Positions 59,079 through 64,000 of a stretch of DNA of 64,000 nucleotides are shown here, one piece after another. Location: NCBI RefSeq assembly GCF_035594125.1, contig NC_087198.1, forward strand, positions 2,916,863-2,980,862, given 5' to 3'. Origin of the DNA: Scylla paramamosain (lineage: Eukaryota; Arthropoda; Malacostraca; Decapoda; Portunidae). Each line of letters opens with the position of its first letter. The first letter of the stretch is position 1. A program made the position numbers and the translations under genes. The notes beneath the pieces were generated by a model, which was not told the origin of the DNA, searched no databases, and saw nothing but the letters and a program-made list of their open reading frames with translations.

Positions 59079-59525
59079 GTGCATATCAGCATGTCTGGCG
59101 GTCCTTCTACAAGTGTACCTGAAGGAGGAAACGTTCAGTGGTCCAGGGAAGATACAGCATGGATAATTGATATGTACCGTCAAAAACCTTGCTTGCGGAA
59201 CATAAAGAGTGCTGATTATAAGGACAGAAATAAACGTGTAACAGCCCTTACAGCAATAACAAGAGAAATAGAAAAGAAGTATGCATCCGTTACCATTGCG
59301 GATATAAAAAAGAAACTAGATTGTTTGCGAAATCAGTACAGGCGTGAAATGCGAGAGATAGAAAACTCTCGCAAGTCAGGAGCTGGGACGGACGACGTGT
59401 ACAGCCCCAAGTTATGGTGCTTTGATGAGCTTTCTTTTCTCAATGATGGTGGCATAACGAGGACATCTCAGTCAAACATCGATCCTGACAGTAACAAAGC
59501 TGTGGAAGAACATAATGATCATGAG
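59079..59525 (+). CDS. Harbinger MADF/Myb-like DNA-binding protein, exon 1
   Basis: 149 codons from ATG. The MADF-like domain spans residues 17-115: W17 in VQWSREDTAWIIDMYRQ, then KPCLRNIKSADYKDRNKR, ITREIEKKY, IADIKKKLDCLRNQYRREM, and KLWCFDELSFL. In PIF/Harbinger elements this partner protein carries the transposase to the nucleus and to the transposon ends. The exon ends GAG/GTAAGT in phase 0. Exon 2 is at 59666-59701. The frame is intact, unlike the transposase. Confidence 0.8.
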
Positions 59526-59546
59526 GTAAGTTCATAAACGATCTCT

Positions 59547-59663
<117 letters not shown>

Positions 59664-59665
59664 AG

Positions 59666-59701
59666 GCATTTCACCTGAGACATGCAGGATGTGGTGATTA
59701 A
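59666..59701 (+). CDS. Harbinger MADF/Myb-like protein, exon 2 (predicted)
   Basis: Follows acceptor TCCAACAG in phase 0 and encodes AFHLRHAGCGD and a stop. The 140-bp intron (59526-59665) consists mostly of (TC)n, which serves as the polypyrimidine tract. If unspliced, the frame ends four codons after the donor. Splicing is inferred from sequence only. Confidence 0.45.
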   Translation, partial: AFHLRHAGCGD

Positions 59702-59939
59702 TTGATAAAGATGGTGATGAAAAGAAAGGGAAATGAAACATTGTAGACACTGTTATAATTTCATTATGAGAAATAATAATACTCGTAATTTGCTGTTTAC
59801 ACATAAAGAAAGCCAAGTCTTTTGTTTCACATGTGCACATATGTACATGAATACAAAGTTCAATAAGTATTACATTCAGAGACAATACACAACATGAAAT
59901 ACACCTAAGTATATAGACATTTATCACAATTAACCCTCT

Positions 59940-60749
59940 TCACCTACATATGTACAAGTGTTGCCATGATACTGCCCCTACACCATTAAAGTAATCCATA
60001 AACTGTTCACGCACACTCTTACCATCAGCCATGTCATTACAGATTACTCTCTGTGTTCCTGGTAACTCAGGAGTTTGTCGCCATGTTCCAGGAATAACTT
60101 GTCCTACTGACAGATCTTCAACATCTAAAGATCCTTCCGGCGTGTAGTGTCTCACATGGTCTCTTATGAGAAAGTTATGCAAAGATTTGCATGCTAAAAC
60201 AATATATTCAATCTTTGATGGAGGTAGATCAATTGGTGAGTGAAACACACGAAATCTATTGGCCAAAATACCAAATGCATTTCCCACGGTTCGCCTTGCC
60301 CTAGAGAGCCGGTATGAGAAAATGCGCTCTCTTGTATCCTGACTCCTATGTGAAAAAGGTTTCATAATGTGTCGCTGCAATGGAAATGCATCATCTGCCA
60401 CAAAAACATATGGAAATGGTAGACTACTACTTCCAAGAATTGCATCTTCTGGCAAACCAGCAGTATTATTTTGTATGAGACTACTGACAGAACACTTGTC
60501 CCACACACCACCATCTGATACTCTACCATTTGTGCCTATGTCCGCATATATAAATTCACAATTTGCGTCACATATGGCAAGAAGTACAATGCTGTGGTTG
60601 CCTTTGTAGTTGTAAAAATATGAACCACTATCACGTGGAGCTCTTATCGACACATGCTTCCCGTCAATAGCTCCCAAACAGTTTGGGAAATTCCATCTTC
60701 TCTGAAATCCATGTGCCACAGTCATCCACTCCTCTGGCGTTGTAGGTGT
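59940..60749 (-). pseudogene. PIF/Harbinger (HARBI1-like) DDE transposase, catalytic Glu lost
   Basis: Numbering from the first ATG (60725): D21 in CLGAIDGKHV is the first catalytic Asp, D71 in GRVSDGGVW the second, and DDAF at 111-114 is conserved. The third residue should be E in RRTVENAFGIL, but here the sequence is RRTVGNAFGILANRFRVF, with G148 (codon GGA, 60284-60282). The HARBI1-like family nearly always has E there, so cleavage should be abolished. The open frame extends upstream to 60749, where TTTAAATTGACAG forms an acceptor. The N-terminal exon is missing from the window or destroyed. Length after the acceptor is about 269 residues against about 350 for complete HARBI1-like proteins. 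Confidence 0.8.
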
Positions 60750-60750
60750 C

Positions 60751-60988
60751 TGTCAATTTAAGTAAATATTATAGAGGCATGACGACCGAATTTTCATGAA
60801 AGACATACTACTATTCATTTACAAATTTATATTCAACACCCTATCGTTCTCTCTCTTTCGCATCCTCCCTCCCTTCTCCCTCCCTTCCCTTCTCCCTCCC
60901 CTTCCTCTCTTATCTCCCTCTAACCCCTCAATGGATATGAAAGATGATTACGAAGAGAAAGAGAGAAGAGGAAGTTTATGTAAAAGTG

Positions 60989-61000
<12 letters not shown>
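60751..61000. other. CT-rich spacer
   Basis: A/T-rich to 60845, then TCCC/TTCC-rich to 60930. No trace of the missing transposase exon or right terminal repeat. Confidence 0.5.
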
Positions 61001-61081
<81 letters not shown>

Positions 61082-61216
61082 CAAGAGAGAAGCAAAAGCC
61101 AAGTATTAGCTTGTATCGCGGTAGAGGAGCAGGTGTTGTGTCATCGGTGCTTCCCTCACGCAAACAACAACACACAGCGACAGAAATTTTGACTGAAGAA
61201 ACATAGAGAAAGAGAT

Positions 61217-61259
<43 letters not shown>

Positions 61260-61315
61260 TTGAATCTGTGCCACATATGTATCATCTTTTGTGTGTTTCC
61301 TTACAAAGACGAGAG

Positions 61316-61408
<93 letters not shown>
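61001..61408. repeat. (GA)n, (GT)n, (GA)n cluster
   Basis: (CA)n/(GA)n at 60988-61078, (GT)n at 61220-61258 and (GA)n at 61316-61408. Confidence 0.95.
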
Positions 61409-62064
<656 letters not shown>

Positions 62065-62242
62065 TCTTCTTTCTCTTTACTTTATTAATTTATCTCTTTG
62101 TTTATCCCTGTTTCTTCTTTTGATTTTCATTGCTTATTTTCTTTCCTTGTCTATCCTTCCCTCTTCCTTCTTTTTCTTTTTTTCTTTTACCCAGATACTT
62201 TATCTCCTTTGTTCCATCCTTTCTCCTTTATTCCTTTTCGAT

Positions 62243-64000
<1,758 letters not shown>

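Overview
The window looks like intron-rich, repeat-dominated DNA from an arthropod, most plausibly a decapod crustacean. This is inferred from the extreme density of dinucleotide microsatellites (TA, GA/TC and CA tracts of 50-700 bp), the mix of non-LTR retrotransposons and cut-and-paste transposons, introns with GT..AG borders, and the absence of bacterial features. I cannot name a species. No complete host gene is visible. The recognisable coding sequence is mostly mobile-element protein, plus a few host-like exons.

Layout. 1-3305: simple repeats, no gene. 3306-7409: a chain of (TA)n, a GC-rich short element carrying a LINE 3' tail, (TA)n, an integrase-type transposon with long ACTAG-rich inverted termini, and (TA)n. 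7430-9400: a decayed tandem array. 9466-16100: simple repeats, a LINE 5' fragment next to (TA)n, a CR1-like LINE 3' end and a 0.7 kb (CA)n tract. 16401-19541: the best retrotransposon, with an open 985-residue endonuclease/reverse-transcriptase frame. 19654-25547: decayed LINE copies, three of them bracketed on both sides by one microsatellite type. 25550-34350: simple repeats, a 570-bp foldback, a 1.1-kb TIR element and several candidate host exons on the minus strand. 34353-35773: broken copy of the 16.4 kb LINE.

35.8-41.0 kb carries candidate minus-strand exons. Two of them (about 40.9 kb and 38.8 kb) resemble the coiled-coil rod and the tail domain of nuclear lamin, but both have reading-frame damage. 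41-54 kb is simple repeats, a piggyBac-type MITE, a diverged duplication and one more candidate exon at 50.5 kb. 54.3-57.7 kb is a third copy of the main LINE, between (TA)n tracts. 58.8-60.75 kb is a PIF/Harbinger transposon with its usual two genes in convergent orientation; its transposase has lost the catalytic glutamate. 60.8-64 kb is simple repeats.

The strongest unifying pattern is that unrelated mobile elements sit inside microsatellites: one LINE family and an integrase transposon in (TA)n, two other LINEs in (TC)n, and a fourth in (CA)n. Either these elements target simple repeats, or insertions survive mainly there. Comparison of many copies would decide.
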